Assembly: GCA_964384915.1 (NCBI GenBank) | Contig: CAYLMA010000001.1 | Location: 1 to 64,000 of the forward strand | DNA: 64,000 nucleotides | From: Sulfurimicrobium sp964384915 | GTDB lineage: Bacteria > Pseudomonadota > Gammaproteobacteria > Burkholderiales > Sulfuricellaceae | Direction: 5' to 3' | In this document: one piece after another, positions 34,500 through 43,179 of the stretch | Numbering within the stretch: position 1 is the stretch's first letter | Layout of the letters: every line of letters begins with the position of its first letter | Translations under genes and position numbers: made by a program | Notes under the pieces: generated by a model | The model's database searches: none | Told to the model about the DNA's origin: nothing | The model's input: the letters and a program-made list of their open reading frames with translations, nothing else

Positions 34500-34967
34500 T
34501 CAGGTGTTGCGAAGCAGCCAGGACGTCTCTGCCTCTCTCCGGATGACGAGGCCGGGAAGTACCTTTCCCCCGCCGTAGACCCAACGCCGTAATTCAGTCG
34601 CGCTAGCTGCCCAGTCACGCTGATTGACTCGGCGGCGCAATGTCGAAGTCTGCAGTCGCCCCACGCCGAGGTTGAACGTGAAGTCCACAACGGCTGCGAG
34701 CCGCTCCTCCGGTTCGGTGGCCAGAACTGGGCAAAATCGCAGGGTCGCCGCCAGTGCTGTCTGCAGATCACGCGCCAAATAGATTCCGGCTTCCTCTTCG
34801 GTGATCGGCGGATGCTTCGGGCCACACAGGTGGCCGTAGCCAATCGTCCAGAACCCTGCGGGGCAGATGTAGGGAACGGCAGTAATTTCAATGCCACGCT
34901 TTACCTTGCGCTCGAACCCCTCGAAGCACTTGGCCAGCTTAATGGCCGCCTGCGGCACTTCGATCAC
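34500..34967 (-). CDS. Phage lysozyme (endolysin, GH24 family)
   Basis: A 155-residue muramidase. The catalytic glutamate is in KCFEGFE, the TIGYGH motif follows, and the C-terminal FNLGVGRLQTSTLRRRVN segment is typical of lambda-R/P21-like and T4-like endolysins. No signal-anchor segment is evident, so it needs the holin for release. The start is GTG 34967, overlapping the holin stop as GTGA with GAGG upstream. It hydrolyses peptidoglycan at the end of the lytic cycle. Confidence 0.9.
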   Translation of the reverse strand: MIEVPQAAIKLAKCFEGFERKVKRGIEITAVPYICPAGFWTIGYGHLCGPKHPPITEEEAGIYLARDLQTALAATLRFCPVLATEPEERLAAVVDFTFNLGVGRLQTSTLRRRVNQRDWAASATELRRWVYGGGKVLPGLVIRREAETSWLLRNT

Positions 34968-35440
34968 GGCCTCACCCGGTCGAACACGCGCCCAAGGAAC
35001 CAGAAGTTCAGTACCCCGGCCCACAGCGCCTGATCGGCATCCGTCCAGGCGTGCAGGATTGCCGTGCCCCACCCCGCACCGGCAGTGACGGCAGCAGCAA
35101 ACGCCGCCGTCTTGGCGGCGCAGTAGAGCGCCATGAACCAGTAGGTGATGACAGGCCGCACACTGGACGACAGCGCATCGGCCCAGCGCACGCCGGTTTT
35201 CTCGCCTTGGTTGCGAACGGCATCGCGCAACGCCTCGATGGCTCCAGTGTTCCATGCCGCGTCCGCGCTTGCACCGATCTCGGCCATCCGCTGCGCCCCG
35301 CGCAACTTCTCGAACTCCAGCGCCTTGTCCTGCATCGCCAGTTCGTGGCCGCGCTCGCCCTTGCGGTCGAGCCACTTCAGGATTTCCGGGGCAAGTCGGA
35401 AGGCCCCACCCAGAAGGCCGCCAAGTAGGGTCTCGATCAT
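34964..35440 (-). CDS. Holin-like membrane protein (3TM holin type)
   Basis: A 158-residue protein. An N-terminal hydrophobic stretch (LLGGLLGGAF) is followed by a charged helix. Two or three membrane segments then surround VRPVITYWFMALYCAAKTAAFAAAVTAGAGW and GVLNFWFLGRVFDR. This matches the 3-TM holin family seen in phages and gene transfer agents. It sits directly before the lysozyme with a four-base overlap, the expected lysis cassette order. Confidence 0.8.
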   Translation of the reverse strand: MIETLLGGLLGGAFRLAPEILKWLDRKGERGHELAMQDKALEFEKLRGAQRMAEIGASADAAWNTGAIEALRDAVRNQGEKTGVRWADALSSSVRPVITYWFMALYCAAKTAAFAAAVTAGAGWGTAILHAWTDADQALWAGVLNFWFLGRVFDRVRP

Positions 35441-35730
35441 TGCCCACCTCCGAACAGCTTGAGCTTCAGGAACGCGCCAGCCAGCAGCGCCATCACGAGG
35501 CCGGTGACCAGCATCTTCACGATGGTCAGGCCGGCGGTCTTCTTGGCCTCGTTGAATGCGTCGAGCAGGCCACGCAGTTCGCGGATATCGTGCGCAGCCT
35601 CCGGCCCGTCGAGACCGACATCGGCGAGAGCGTGGCGGGCACCGCGCTCGGCGGCACGCTCCAGAATCGCCTCGAATTCTTCCTGCGGCAGCGTCACCAT
35701 CTTCCGCCGCTCGACTTGGGTTGCATCCAT
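35437..35730 (-). CDS. DUF6127 family phage protein
   Basis: A 97-residue protein with the DUF6127 pattern: MVTLPQEEFEAILERAAERGARHALADVGLDG, then DIRELRGLLDAFNEAKKTA, and one C-terminal membrane helix (MLVTGLVMALLAGAFLKLKLF). It is found in lysis cassettes and may be an accessory holin or antiholin. The ATG at 35730 follows a GGAGGATAG-type site. Its stop overlaps the holin start as ATGA. Confidence 0.8.
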   Translation of the reverse strand: MDATQVERRKMVTLPQEEFEAILERAAERGARHALADVGLDGPEAAHDIRELRGLLDAFNEAKKTAGLTIVKMLVTGLVMALLAGAFLKLKLFGGGQ

Positions 35731-35752
35731 GCTTCTATCCTCCAAAAATGCA

Positions 35753-35775
35753 GAACCCGCCTCGTGGGCGGGTTC
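35753..35775 (-). terminator. GC-rich hairpin upstream of the lysis genes
   Basis: GAACCCGCC and GGCGGGTTC form a perfect 9-bp stem around five bases. There is no long T run, so termination would be partial at best. Similar CCCGCC/GGCGGG hairpins occur at 50063 and 61414 in the same prophage. Confidence 0.45.
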
Positions 35776-35803
35776 GCGAGTGTGAAATTGGTTTGCCTTG
35801 GCG

Positions 35804-36037
35804 CTACGGTTTCTTGCCGCGGCCAGTGGCCTGCCGGCGAAGCGCCTTCTCACCCGTCATGGCAGCGCCACCCAGCAGCCGGCGCATGGCCAGCGCACGC
35901 TGCTTCGGATGCACATCACCGCGCTCGATGGTGTCCTGAGCCTCGGCCAGTGCCAGCAGCTTCTCCTTGTCGGGGCCATCGGGCATGACGTCGATCACGG
36001 GCCGCACCCGCTCCAGAAATGTCGTCGGCTGATTCAT
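35804..36037 (-). CDS. Small hydrophilic phage protein, function unknown
   Basis: A 77-residue basic protein (MNQPTTFLERVRPVIDVMPDGPDKEKLLALAEAQ...) with one predicted helix pair and a Lys/Arg-rich C-terminus. I do not recognise it. An AAAGGAGG-like site precedes its ATG. It lies between the tail-tip genes and the lysis cassette in the late operon. Confidence 0.65.
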   Translation of the reverse strand: MNQPTTFLERVRPVIDVMPDGPDKEKLLALAEAQDTIERGDVHPKQRALAMRRLLGGAAMTGEKALRRQATGRGKKP

Positions 36038-36057
36038 TCGCGATTCCTCCTTTGTCG

Positions 36058-36276
36058 TCAGACGGGAAATACCTGCCGCGCCACCGGTGCCTTGGTGGCG
36101 ATGCCGTTCTTGATCTGCACCCGGTCGCCGACGGCCACGACATCGAGCGTCCTGGCGGTGACCGCACCCCGCTCGGTGGCCACGCGCACCACGGCACCGT
36201 CGATGCCGACCACCGCGCCCACCACCGTCTGCTCCGGCGCGAATAACCGAGTGAGTTCCTTCAGCGCGAAGCTCAT
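36058..36276 (-). CDS. Small phage protein with a KOW/SH3-like beta pattern
   Basis: A 72-residue protein dominated by beta strands (VVGAVVGIDGAVVRVATERGAVTARTLDVVAVGDRVQIKNG). The GDRV turn is typical of small barrel folds. No family was recognised. The ATG overlaps the preceding stop by four bases, so it is coupled to the 98-residue gene upstream. Late-operon position suggests a minor structural or assembly part. Confidence 0.65.
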   Translation of the reverse strand: MSFALKELTRLFAPEQTVVGAVVGIDGAVVRVATERGAVTARTLDVVAVGDRVQIKNGIATKAPVARQVFPV

Positions 36277-36569
36277 CGCGGTTGCTCCAAGGTGAGTTGA
36301 GTTTCGATGGCGGCCACCGACACCGTGATCTGGATGCCCGTTACCTTGGCGCGGTAGGGACTCGCCGTGGACGGGTCGGTCGCTTCGACGATTTGCCCGA
36401 GCCGGAACCCGGGCCGGAAGATCACCGCCATCTCGACCCGGTTGAAGGCGTGAGCATTGGCATCCATCTCGGCCACGCCCCGGTGGATCAGCGCATCGTC
36501 AGCGAGCAGCGGTTCGAGGATGGGCGAGCCTTCACGCGAGCCGTCGCCCCGGTAGACCTCGATGATCAC
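36273..36569 (-). CDS. Phage late-operon protein, function unknown (98 aa)
   Basis: A 98-residue protein (MIIEVYRGDGSREGSPILEPLL...). It contains an RVEMAVIFRPGFRLGQIVEATDP segment and a beta-rich C-terminal half. The pattern of a loop that contributes to a baseplate or tail hub is possible but not demonstrable. It is coupled by four-base overlaps to the genes on both sides. Confidence 0.6.
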   Translation of the reverse strand: MIIEVYRGDGSREGSPILEPLLADDALIHRGVAEMDANAHAFNRVEMAVIFRPGFRLGQIVEATDPSTASPYRAKVTGIQITVSVAAIETQLTLEQPR

Positions 36570-37072
36570 GATGCCGTCCCCTTGATGAGGGCCAGGATCG
36601 AGAAATCCGTCTCGCCGTTGAGCGTGCTCGGCGACGACAGGGCATAGACCAGGGCCAGGGCGTCGTAGGTGACCTTGGCCACCGCCACGCCCTTGCTCGA
36701 TGCCTTCACTGTGACCTTGTCGGATTGCAGCGTGAGGCCACCGAGGCTACGTCCATACCAGACCGTTTGCGAGAGGCTGGAGCGCGCCGGTTTGCCGAAT
36801 TGCGCCGTATCGGAATCTTCGAACATCAATTCCTCGGTCACAGTCACCACGGCGCTGCCCTGGGCCGAGAGCGATCCGGCCGAACAGATGGTTTCGGTGA
36901 TGCTGACGTTGTCGGACTTGTAGACGAGGATGTAGGCGGTCTCGCCCGGGCTGAAGGAACTGCGGCCGCCGTTCAAGCCTTGGGGCCGAGTATCGACCTC
37001 GGCGGACAGGTGGCCGTTGGCTTCCGAACCGTCCGGGTTGCCGAATTGAACGCGAATGGTGGCATTGGCCAT
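36566..37072 (-). CDS. Phage late-operon protein, function unknown (168 aa)
   Basis: A 168-residue beta-rich protein without signal peptide or membrane segment, rich in Ser, Thr and Val (SFSPGETAYILVYKSDNVSITETI...). The sequence style is that of virion structural proteins. It follows the 511-residue tail protein by nine bases. No family was recognised. Confidence 0.65.
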   Translation of the reverse strand: MANATIRVQFGNPDGSEANGHLSAEVDTRPQGLNGGRSSFSPGETAYILVYKSDNVSITETICSAGSLSAQGSAVVTVTEELMFEDSDTAQFGKPARSSLSQTVWYGRSLGGLTLQSDKVTVKASSKGVAVAKVTYDALALVYALSSPSTLNGETDFSILALIKGTAS

Positions 37073-37081
37073 GATGTGTCC

Positions 37082-38617
37082 TCAAGCATCGACCAGCACG
37101 AACTGGACTTCCTCGTCGACGGGAAGTGCGACGCGCCAGTCGAGCGACGTGGTGGTGTAGGTGATTCGAAGCAGGCTGTAGCCCGCCGTGGCTGACGTCA
37201 GGTTCTGGCCTGCGGCGGTTGCATCGCCCAGACCGGTGTGCTGCCAGGCCAGATCGACGATGGCGGTCACCGGGTAGCGGGTGTTTGCCCGCCCTTCGAC
37301 GAACTCGACCGTCTCGATCTCTGTGCGCGTTGTCTCGCCCAGCGTGGCAATGACCGTGGCCGGGTGCCCGGTGTGGGCCAGCACCACGGCACGCGCAGCG
37401 GCGAGATAGGCGCGCACCGTGCCCCGGTAGACGTCATCGGCGTCGGCCACGTACTCGATGCGGTCGCCGGACGTGCCTACGCCGTCTTCGTCGTTGGCCA
37501 GCGTCACTCGGTTGTAGCCGCGCATCGGCGCAATCTGCGCCTGCGCCGACATCACGTCGGCGTCGAACAGGCTGTGGGCAACAAGGGCAGTCCCGTACTG
37601 CGGGATGCTCACCGGGTGCCGGCGGCGGCAGACCACCGATCCGTCCGGGTTGCTCTCGACGATGCCGCCGATAGCCGCCACGATGTTGCGGGCGGCTGCG
37701 AGCGGTGTCGTTCCTTCCAGCATCAGCCGGCCTGCCGGGATGATCCAGTCGGGCAGTTGCCAGTCCACTGGGCCGATCAGGAACTCCACGGCCGCACGCG
37801 CGGCGACCGAACCGGCCTCGTAGTAGCGGATCGTGCCAGCGAAGGGTGCATCCAGCAGCGCCACGGGCGAGATCGCCGTCAGTTCCATTCGCTGTTCAGC
37901 AACTGAGGTGCGCGACAGCGTCTTGCCGTCGACCACCAGCACGAAGGGTTCCAGCCCCAAGGCGAGCGTGATCGTGTCGCCGATACCGATGGCGGCGAAG
38001 TCGGTGATGGCCGCGATCTCGACTTGCGCGATCCAGACCGGGCTCTCCTCGTCGCAGGAGAGCGTCGCCTCGACAATGCGGATTCGCTGGCCATGCCAGA
38101 CGAGTTCCGGGCTATTCACCACCGCCTGCAGCCGGGCGTCATCGAGGATCGACCAGGATGCCGTCAGTCGCTTGGCGACCGGGTCGACATCGGTCACGTC
38201 ATACCCGAGTACTTGCCTGGCCGTGACCGTCTGGGTCAGCCAGTACGCAGCCTGCATCGATTTCCGGCAAGCGCCGAGATCGGTGTACGGAATGACGTGG
38301 CGGCCCTTGGTCTGATGCACATCGCCCCAGGCAGCCGAAATGTTCCGGCGGTGCTGGCGCATGTCCCCGTAGGGATGCCGGCTGGCACTCTCCAGCCGTA
38401 GCCCATAGGGAGACTGGAAGTTCTGCGCAAAGCGAATCGACCAGCTTTCTGCGTGCTGCCACGCACGCACACGGGTCAGATCCCAAGGCGTGGCGTTGGC
38501 CACGAAGACTTCAGTCTTGCCCCAGGTCGCCTCGAACCGCCGCTTGAGAACGGTCGGGCCGGAGTCGGCGTAGAGCCCCGCCCCCAGCGTGAGGGCGAGC
38601 GAGATGCCGAGGGTCAT
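37082..38617 (-). CDS. Large phage tail-tip/baseplate candidate (511 aa)
   Basis: A 511-residue protein with an N-terminal Arg/Trp-rich region (DLTRVRAWQHAESWSIRFAQNF), repeated beta segments and an RHPVSIPQYG motif near the middle. It lies downstream of the tape measure with other tail genes, where hub or baseplate proteins are normally encoded. I recognise no diagnostic domain. The start overlaps the preceding gene by four bases. Confidence 0.65.
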   Translation of the reverse strand: MTLGISLALTLGAGLYADSGPTVLKRRFEATWGKTEVFVANATPWDLTRVRAWQHAESWSIRFAQNFQSPYGLRLESASRHPYGDMRQHRRNISAAWGDVHQTKGRHVIPYTDLGACRKSMQAAYWLTQTVTARQVLGYDVTDVDPVAKRLTASWSILDDARLQAVVNSPELVWHGQRIRIVEATLSCDEESPVWIAQVEIAAITDFAAIGIGDTITLALGLEPFVLVVDGKTLSRTSVAEQRMELTAISPVALLDAPFAGTIRYYEAGSVAARAAVEFLIGPVDWQLPDWIIPAGRLMLEGTTPLAAARNIVAAIGGIVESNPDGSVVCRRRHPVSIPQYGTALVAHSLFDADVMSAQAQIAPMRGYNRVTLANDEDGVGTSGDRIEYVADADDVYRGTVRAYLAAARAVVLAHTGHPATVIATLGETTRTEIETVEFVEGRANTRYPVTAIVDLAWQHTGLGDATAAGQNLTSATAGYSLLRITYTTTSLDWRVALPVDEEVQFVLVDA

Positions 38618-39477
38618 AGCGGCTCGGCGTCCGGATCGTCAAACTGAGGCGGGGCTGGCACGGCGTAGGGCTGATCCCACTCGTCGCCGATCATCGCGAT
38701 CCAGCCCGGGACGACGACTTCCTCCTGCACGTAGCCGTCGGTGAGGATCAGAATCTCGTTGAACTCACCGAGGACGCAGGCACTGATGCCACCGTCCCGA
38801 TTCGGGAACTGCGGCACGGCCATCTTGGGAATCGGCGACCCGGCGTGGCGCTTGGCGTTGAAGCTCCAGCCCTCGCCGAAGGGCGACCAGGTGCCCGTCC
38901 AAGGGTACATATCGATAACCCCATCTTCGTCCTTGGCGTAGGCCGGCTCCCAGTCGCCCCACGGATCCCAGATACCGTAGCGGGCGCACAGCCCCTGGTG
39001 GGTGTCGGACGGATAACGCCGCGAGGTTGCGCCGGCAGAAGCGAAGCGCATCGACACACCGGTTGCGCTGTTGGTATCGACTTGGCTGGCATGCAGCCAC
39101 CACCATCCAGCCGCGCCGTCGGCTGCGAACCAGACTGTGATCTCCGGCGAGGGATCGCCCACCCACCCGGAGTGCACGATGGTGTAGCTGTGCGCGTAGG
39201 CATTGGCATCGAGGTAGTCGTTGCCGTAGACCGGGTACGCTAAGATCGCCCCGTAAGGTTCTTGATCCTGGAAACTGAATGCCCAGTGCGGAACGTCATC
39301 GTCGGCGGTGCCTGCCGGCGAGCCCATCCGGATGAAGTCGATGCCGTCGATGGTGTCGAGCAGCACGTTGAAGCCGGCGTTCGCCACAAAGGTCTTGAGG
39401 TGCCCGAACAGGGCCTGCACGGCGGCCTTGTCGAAGGTGCCAGCAGCCCACGTCTTCTTGAAACCGACTCGAGGCAT
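38614..39477 (-). CDS. Phage tail-region protein rich in Trp/Asp/Gly (287 aa)
   Basis: A 287-residue protein unusually rich in tryptophan, aspartate and glycine, with clusters such as AAGWWWLHASQ and RYGIWDPWGDWEPAY. This looks like a carbohydrate- or receptor-contacting surface protein, but that is only an impression from composition. The ATG at 39477 shares its A with the preceding stop (TGATG). No family was recognised. Confidence 0.65.
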   Translation of the reverse strand: MPRVGFKKTWAAGTFDKAAVQALFGHLKTFVANAGFNVLLDTIDGIDFIRMGSPAGTADDDVPHWAFSFQDQEPYGAILAYPVYGNDYLDANAYAHSYTIVHSGWVGDPSPEITVWFAADGAAGWWWLHASQVDTNSATGVSMRFASAGATSRRYPSDTHQGLCARYGIWDPWGDWEPAYAKDEDGVIDMYPWTGTWSPFGEGWSFNAKRHAGSPIPKMAVPQFPNRDGGISACVLGEFNEILILTDGYVQEEVVVPGWIAMIGDEWDQPYAVPAPPQFDDPDAEPL

Positions 39478-40487
39478 CACGCGCTCTCCCCGTGGATGGC
39501 CAGCGACGTGAAATCGTTCGCCAGGCTGAACGTCCCCGCTGGTACCTGGCGGCGATACCAGATCGGAATCGCGGCAGGCTGCGTGGCAAAGGTCACCGTG
39601 TCGTTCACTTGGAAAGCGCCGCCCCAAGCAATGGCCTTGATCGTGAAGTACGGCGTGCCGGTTGCCGGGTTCAGTGGCGCGTAGTCGGCGCTGACCGAAC
39701 CAGGACTTGCCAATCCGCCGACCGTGTTGCCGGAAACCGCGAAGGTGGTGGCGCTGGTGAAGGTCAGCGTCCAGTTTTCATCGACCGCCCCCTTGTTATG
39801 GGCGATGAGGTTGCCGACGGTGGCGGAATCGAAGGTGCCGCCCATGCTGGTTACGGCGATGCCCGACCAACCCGCCACGACGCTCGGCAGCTCAAAGACG
39901 CTGGAAACCAGAGTATTCGCCGAGGCGTAGTTGTTGGCGATGGCAGGCGACACGTCCACTGTGGCGAAATCCGCACCGTAGGCGATGCCGGTGACGCTCA
40001 CCCATTCCTCGTTGCCGGCACCGCCGGTGCTCGGCCGATCCGAGACGCGCATTACGTCGCCGATGCGAAACGGCTGCAGGGTGGCGTACTGCCCGTTGTG
40101 CTCGCAGGCCACCTGGATCTGGATCGCGCCGCCGACAACGGGCGCGTAGAGCGTGCCGATGCCGTAGGGGCGGCCGCCGATCTGATCCTCGGTGTCGGTC
40201 TGGGAGCCGGGGTGGAAAACCACGAAGTCGCCTGCAGGCGTCAGGGCATCGAGGAACAGGCGGGTGTTCAGGAGCGCGGTGTCCTGCGCGCTGTTGATGT
40301 GCACGAAGGCCTTGCGCCACTTGGTCGAACCGGCGGTGCGCTCGGACTGGGAGACGTCCGGGAAGAGATTGTTCTTCACCCCGGACACCAATTGCGAGAG
40401 CGCCATCCGCCCGCCGTTCTGGGCTGGCGTGACGTCCGACATCAGAGCGGCGGGCCGCCAGACGATTTCATTGTCAAGAATGGGCAT
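39477..40487 (-). CDS. Phage tail-region structural protein (336 aa)
   Basis: A 336-residue protein. The N-terminal half is ordered (LSQLVSGVKNNLFPDVSQSERTAGSTKWRKAFVHI) and the C-terminal half is made of Thr/Gly/Asn-rich beta segments. The composition is that of a virion component. It stands between the 126- and 287-residue tail genes, with stop and start sharing one base. Function unknown. Confidence 0.65.
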   Translation of the reverse strand: MPILDNEIVWRPAALMSDVTPAQNGGRMALSQLVSGVKNNLFPDVSQSERTAGSTKWRKAFVHINSAQDTALLNTRLFLDALTPAGDFVVFHPGSQTDTEDQIGGRPYGIGTLYAPVVGGAIQIQVACEHNGQYATLQPFRIGDVMRVSDRPSTGGAGNEEWVSVTGIAYGADFATVDVSPAIANNYASANTLVSSVFELPSVVAGWSGIAVTSMGGTFDSATVGNLIAHNKGAVDENWTLTFTSATTFAVSGNTVGGLASPGSVSADYAPLNPATGTPYFTIKAIAWGGAFQVNDTVTFATQPAAIPIWYRRQVPAGTFSLANDFTSLAIHGESA

Positions 40488-40496
40488 GGTTTCCTC

Positions 40497-40877
40497 TCAA
40501 ACGGTCATGAGCTTCAGGGTGGCGAGGTAGAAGTCGCCGGGTTGTGGGTTGGCCAGCTGCACCAGCGGCTTGGCCTCGAAGGCGGGCGCGTCGTGATGAC
40601 GAAACATCACCTGCCAGGTCTGGCCGCGCAGGTTGAGCGTGTAGAGCCCGCCCGGGCTCGCCGCACGCAGCGCCAAAGTTTCCACCTGCGCGCGGGTGAG
40701 CCAGCCGGCGTCTGGCTGCGATTCGAGCGTGATCGGCACCCCACCCGACATCTGCCCGTAGAACACGACGAGCCCGCCGTCGAGGGTGCGGCGCACGGTC
40801 TGCGCCACCGTCGATGCAGCCCACTCGTCGGACCAAAGGAGGTCCACCGGCAAGGAAATGCCGTCCAGAACAATCAT
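40497..40877 (-). CDS. Phage tail-region protein (126 aa)
   Basis: A 126-residue beta-rich protein (MIVLDGISLPVDLLWSDEWA..., later LYTLNLRGQTWQVMFRH). It resembles small tail proteins encoded after the tape measure in siphophages, but no family can be named safely. It is preceded by an AGGAG-type site and begins 10 bases after the 763-residue gene ends. Confidence 0.6.
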   Translation of the reverse strand: MIVLDGISLPVDLLWSDEWAASTVAQTVRRTLDGGLVVFYGQMSGGVPITLESQPDAGWLTRAQVETLALRAASPGGLYTLNLRGQTWQVMFRHHDAPAFEAKPLVQLANPQPGDFYLATLKLMTV

Positions 40878-40887
40878 CGGGGTTCTC

Positions 40888-43179
40888 CTACCAGTAGCCC
40901 ATCAACATCACGTCGACGGTGTCGACGCTGCTCGTTTCCTTGATCAGCGTGAGCGCCTGGATGTAGCCGGCCCGGTCGCTCACCGATGCGCTGGCGAACC
41001 ACCACGCGACGTTGGCCGTCAGGTAAGGCTTCTTGACCGTGGTGTATTGAAAGTTGCGCCAGCCCCACTCGGGGCGATACTGCGGACGCAGGTAGGTGTC
41101 GACGAGATAGCTTTCCAGCTCGTCAGCGCCACCACCCGGCCAGGTTTCGAACACCGTGATCCATTTCTGGTAGTAGGGCGACCACATCGGTCGCCCCGCC
41201 GCCACGGACAGAGTCATATAGCGGCCGTAACGCGCGATGGCCGTCGTCAGATCGAGACCAATGCTGCTGCTCCCGCTTCTGGGCTCCCAGACCTCCGGGT
41301 CGTTGGACACCTTGTACTCCGCCGTCCACTCGACGAAACCGAGGAAAGGCACCTGATCGAAGTACGTCGGATACGTGATGTTGCCGAAACGCGGGTCGCG
41401 CACATAGGGCACCTCTGCCCCGGGCGCTTTGCGCACCGGCATCGTCACCAGCAGCAGGTTGGGATCCACCGTCGAATCCCAGGGGCTGTGCCAGACCTTG
41501 TCGCCGTTTTCCAGGAAGCCGGCCAGCAGGAAGGCGTACTGCTCCGGGTTGCTGGAAATCTTGTATCCAGGGGGCGGCCAATTGCCGATGTTGGAATAGG
41601 GGCTCACCGGGTTGCCGTTACTGTCGTATTGGGGGCCATAGACACCGTCGGCGAACTGGTTCAGCGGTGCCGGATAGGCTTCCTGGGCGACGAACAAGCG
41701 CCAATGCAGGTCGCGCAGCGGCCAGTCGCCGGTCTCGACGATGTGCATCGGCACGAGGATCGAGATCGGCTCGCTCTCCGAATGCGCGCCGAGGTTTCGC
41801 ACCACCCACACCACCGGCATGTAGAAGTGCATCACGTTGTCCTGCCAGTTGGTGCGATCCCCGATGCCCGACAGGAAGGGCGTGACGATGCAGGCCGCGA
41901 AGTGCAGATCATTGACCACCTTGATCGTGAACCTCACGCCGAAGCCGGGCACCGGCTCGACGCCGAGGATGCGAAACGACGCCTTGGTGGCACCCACCGT
42001 GTGCACCGTGACAGTCTCGTCCACACTCGCAATGCCGGTACTGACGCCCGGTACGTAAGGTGTAGTCATCAGCGGCGTGATGGAGGAGACGCCGCTCTCG
42101 ATCTGAGCCCCGTTGTAGCGCACGCTCACGGCGGTGGGCATGCGCTTGAAGTCATAGACGCAGACCCGGTGATACCAGGTGCCGTCGGCCTCGCCGGTGG
42201 CCGCCAAGTCACCCGGGATGGAGTCCCAGAAGGTGTGATCGGCGCTGTAGCCGCCCAGCCCGACCGGGTTCCAGCCGACGTAGGTTTCCAGCCACCGTTC
42301 CAGCACCCAGGACTGTCCGCTCTCGACGTGGGTGTATTCAACAAAGATGTGCCATCCCTGTCCACGCTGCCCCTCGGGGGCATTCCAGTTGTAGGGCACG
42401 GAGGTCTGCACTTGCAGTGATCCGAGGTTGAACGGCTCGGAGCGCGCCACAAGACTCGCCGGCGGGGCCGGATTGCTGATCGCCTTGAAGCTCACCCAGT
42501 GGTCGAAGACCTTGGGACTCGTCACCTTCGCTTCCATGTGGAAGTAGTTCTGCACGTTCCAGAGCGACCAATCGTTGAGCGACCAGGCGATGAAGACCTT
42601 CGACCCTTCCCACGGCCCGATGCCGTTCCAGTAGGTGCTCGGGTAGTTCGCGGTGAACTCGATGACCGTGTTCTGCGGGTAGTAGTTGATGCCCAGCTTG
42701 TCCACTTTGTGCAGGAAGTGGAACGGAATGGACGGACACGGCGTCGGCGGGGGCGGTGTAGATCCCGGCGCGAACGGTACGGTCAGCCGCGCCGCAATGC
42801 CTACGGACGCCGAATCGTCTCGCTTGATCCCGCCGCCGGCCAATCGGCTCGCCACTGCCAGGCGCAACCCCGGTTCGGGCCACGTCTGGCTGACATAACG
42901 TCCCGACTCGCAGCTCGACCATTGCTGGTACTGCTGCTGATAGGCGGCATTGGCGATGCGTTGCTGCTCGCTGCTGAGATACCCGGGACGGCTGCTCCAG
43001 GGAATCTGCTCGATCCACTGGTAGACCTCCCGGTCGCACGCATACATCACCGAGTAGAAATCCGGCCACGGGCAGACGTAGAAGCGGGCCACGGCGCTCG
43101 CCTGCGAAGGCCGCCCATTGGGATCGGGCGGTGCGTCGGGATTGCTCGGCACGACGACCGGCGTTTCCTCCTTCATCAC
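40888..43179 (-). CDS. Very large unfamiliar tail protein (763 aa)
   Basis: A 763-residue protein, rich in Trp, Tyr and Pro, starting MMKEETPVVVPSNPDAPPDPN. There is no signal peptide, no membrane helix and no recognisable enzyme motif. The long body is made of aromatic beta-type segments (for example ITYPTYFDQVPFLGFVEWTAEY). It directly follows the tape-measure gene with a four-base overlap, where tail-tip or receptor proteins usually lie. The start is GTG 43179 or ATG 43176. Confidence 0.7.
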   Translation of the reverse strand: MMKEETPVVVPSNPDAPPDPNGRPSQASAVARFYVCPWPDFYSVMYACDREVYQWIEQIPWSSRPGYLSSEQQRIANAAYQQQYQQWSSCESGRYVSQTWPEPGLRLAVASRLAGGGIKRDDSASVGIAARLTVPFAPGSTPPPPTPCPSIPFHFLHKVDKLGINYYPQNTVIEFTANYPSTYWNGIGPWEGSKVFIAWSLNDWSLWNVQNYFHMEAKVTSPKVFDHWVSFKAISNPAPPASLVARSEPFNLGSLQVQTSVPYNWNAPEGQRGQGWHIFVEYTHVESGQSWVLERWLETYVGWNPVGLGGYSADHTFWDSIPGDLAATGEADGTWYHRVCVYDFKRMPTAVSVRYNGAQIESGVSSITPLMTTPYVPGVSTGIASVDETVTVHTVGATKASFRILGVEPVPGFGVRFTIKVVNDLHFAACIVTPFLSGIGDRTNWQDNVMHFYMPVVWVVRNLGAHSESEPISILVPMHIVETGDWPLRDLHWRLFVAQEAYPAPLNQFADGVYGPQYDSNGNPVSPYSNIGNWPPPGYKISSNPEQYAFLLAGFLENGDKVWHSPWDSTVDPNLLLVTMPVRKAPGAEVPYVRDPRFGNITYPTYFDQVPFLGFVEWTAEYKVSNDPEVWEPRSGSSSIGLDLTTAIARYGRYMTLSVAAGRPMWSPYYQKWITVFETWPGGGADELESYLVDTYLRPQYRPEWGWRNFQYTTVKKPYLTANVAWWFASASVSDRAGYIQALTLIKETSSVDTVDVMLMGYW

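Noticed and set aside
39492..42420. Two long plus-strand open frames opposite the tail genes
   Set aside because: They are composition-driven shadows of the minus-strand tail genes; there is no plus-strand promoter or ribosome binding site.
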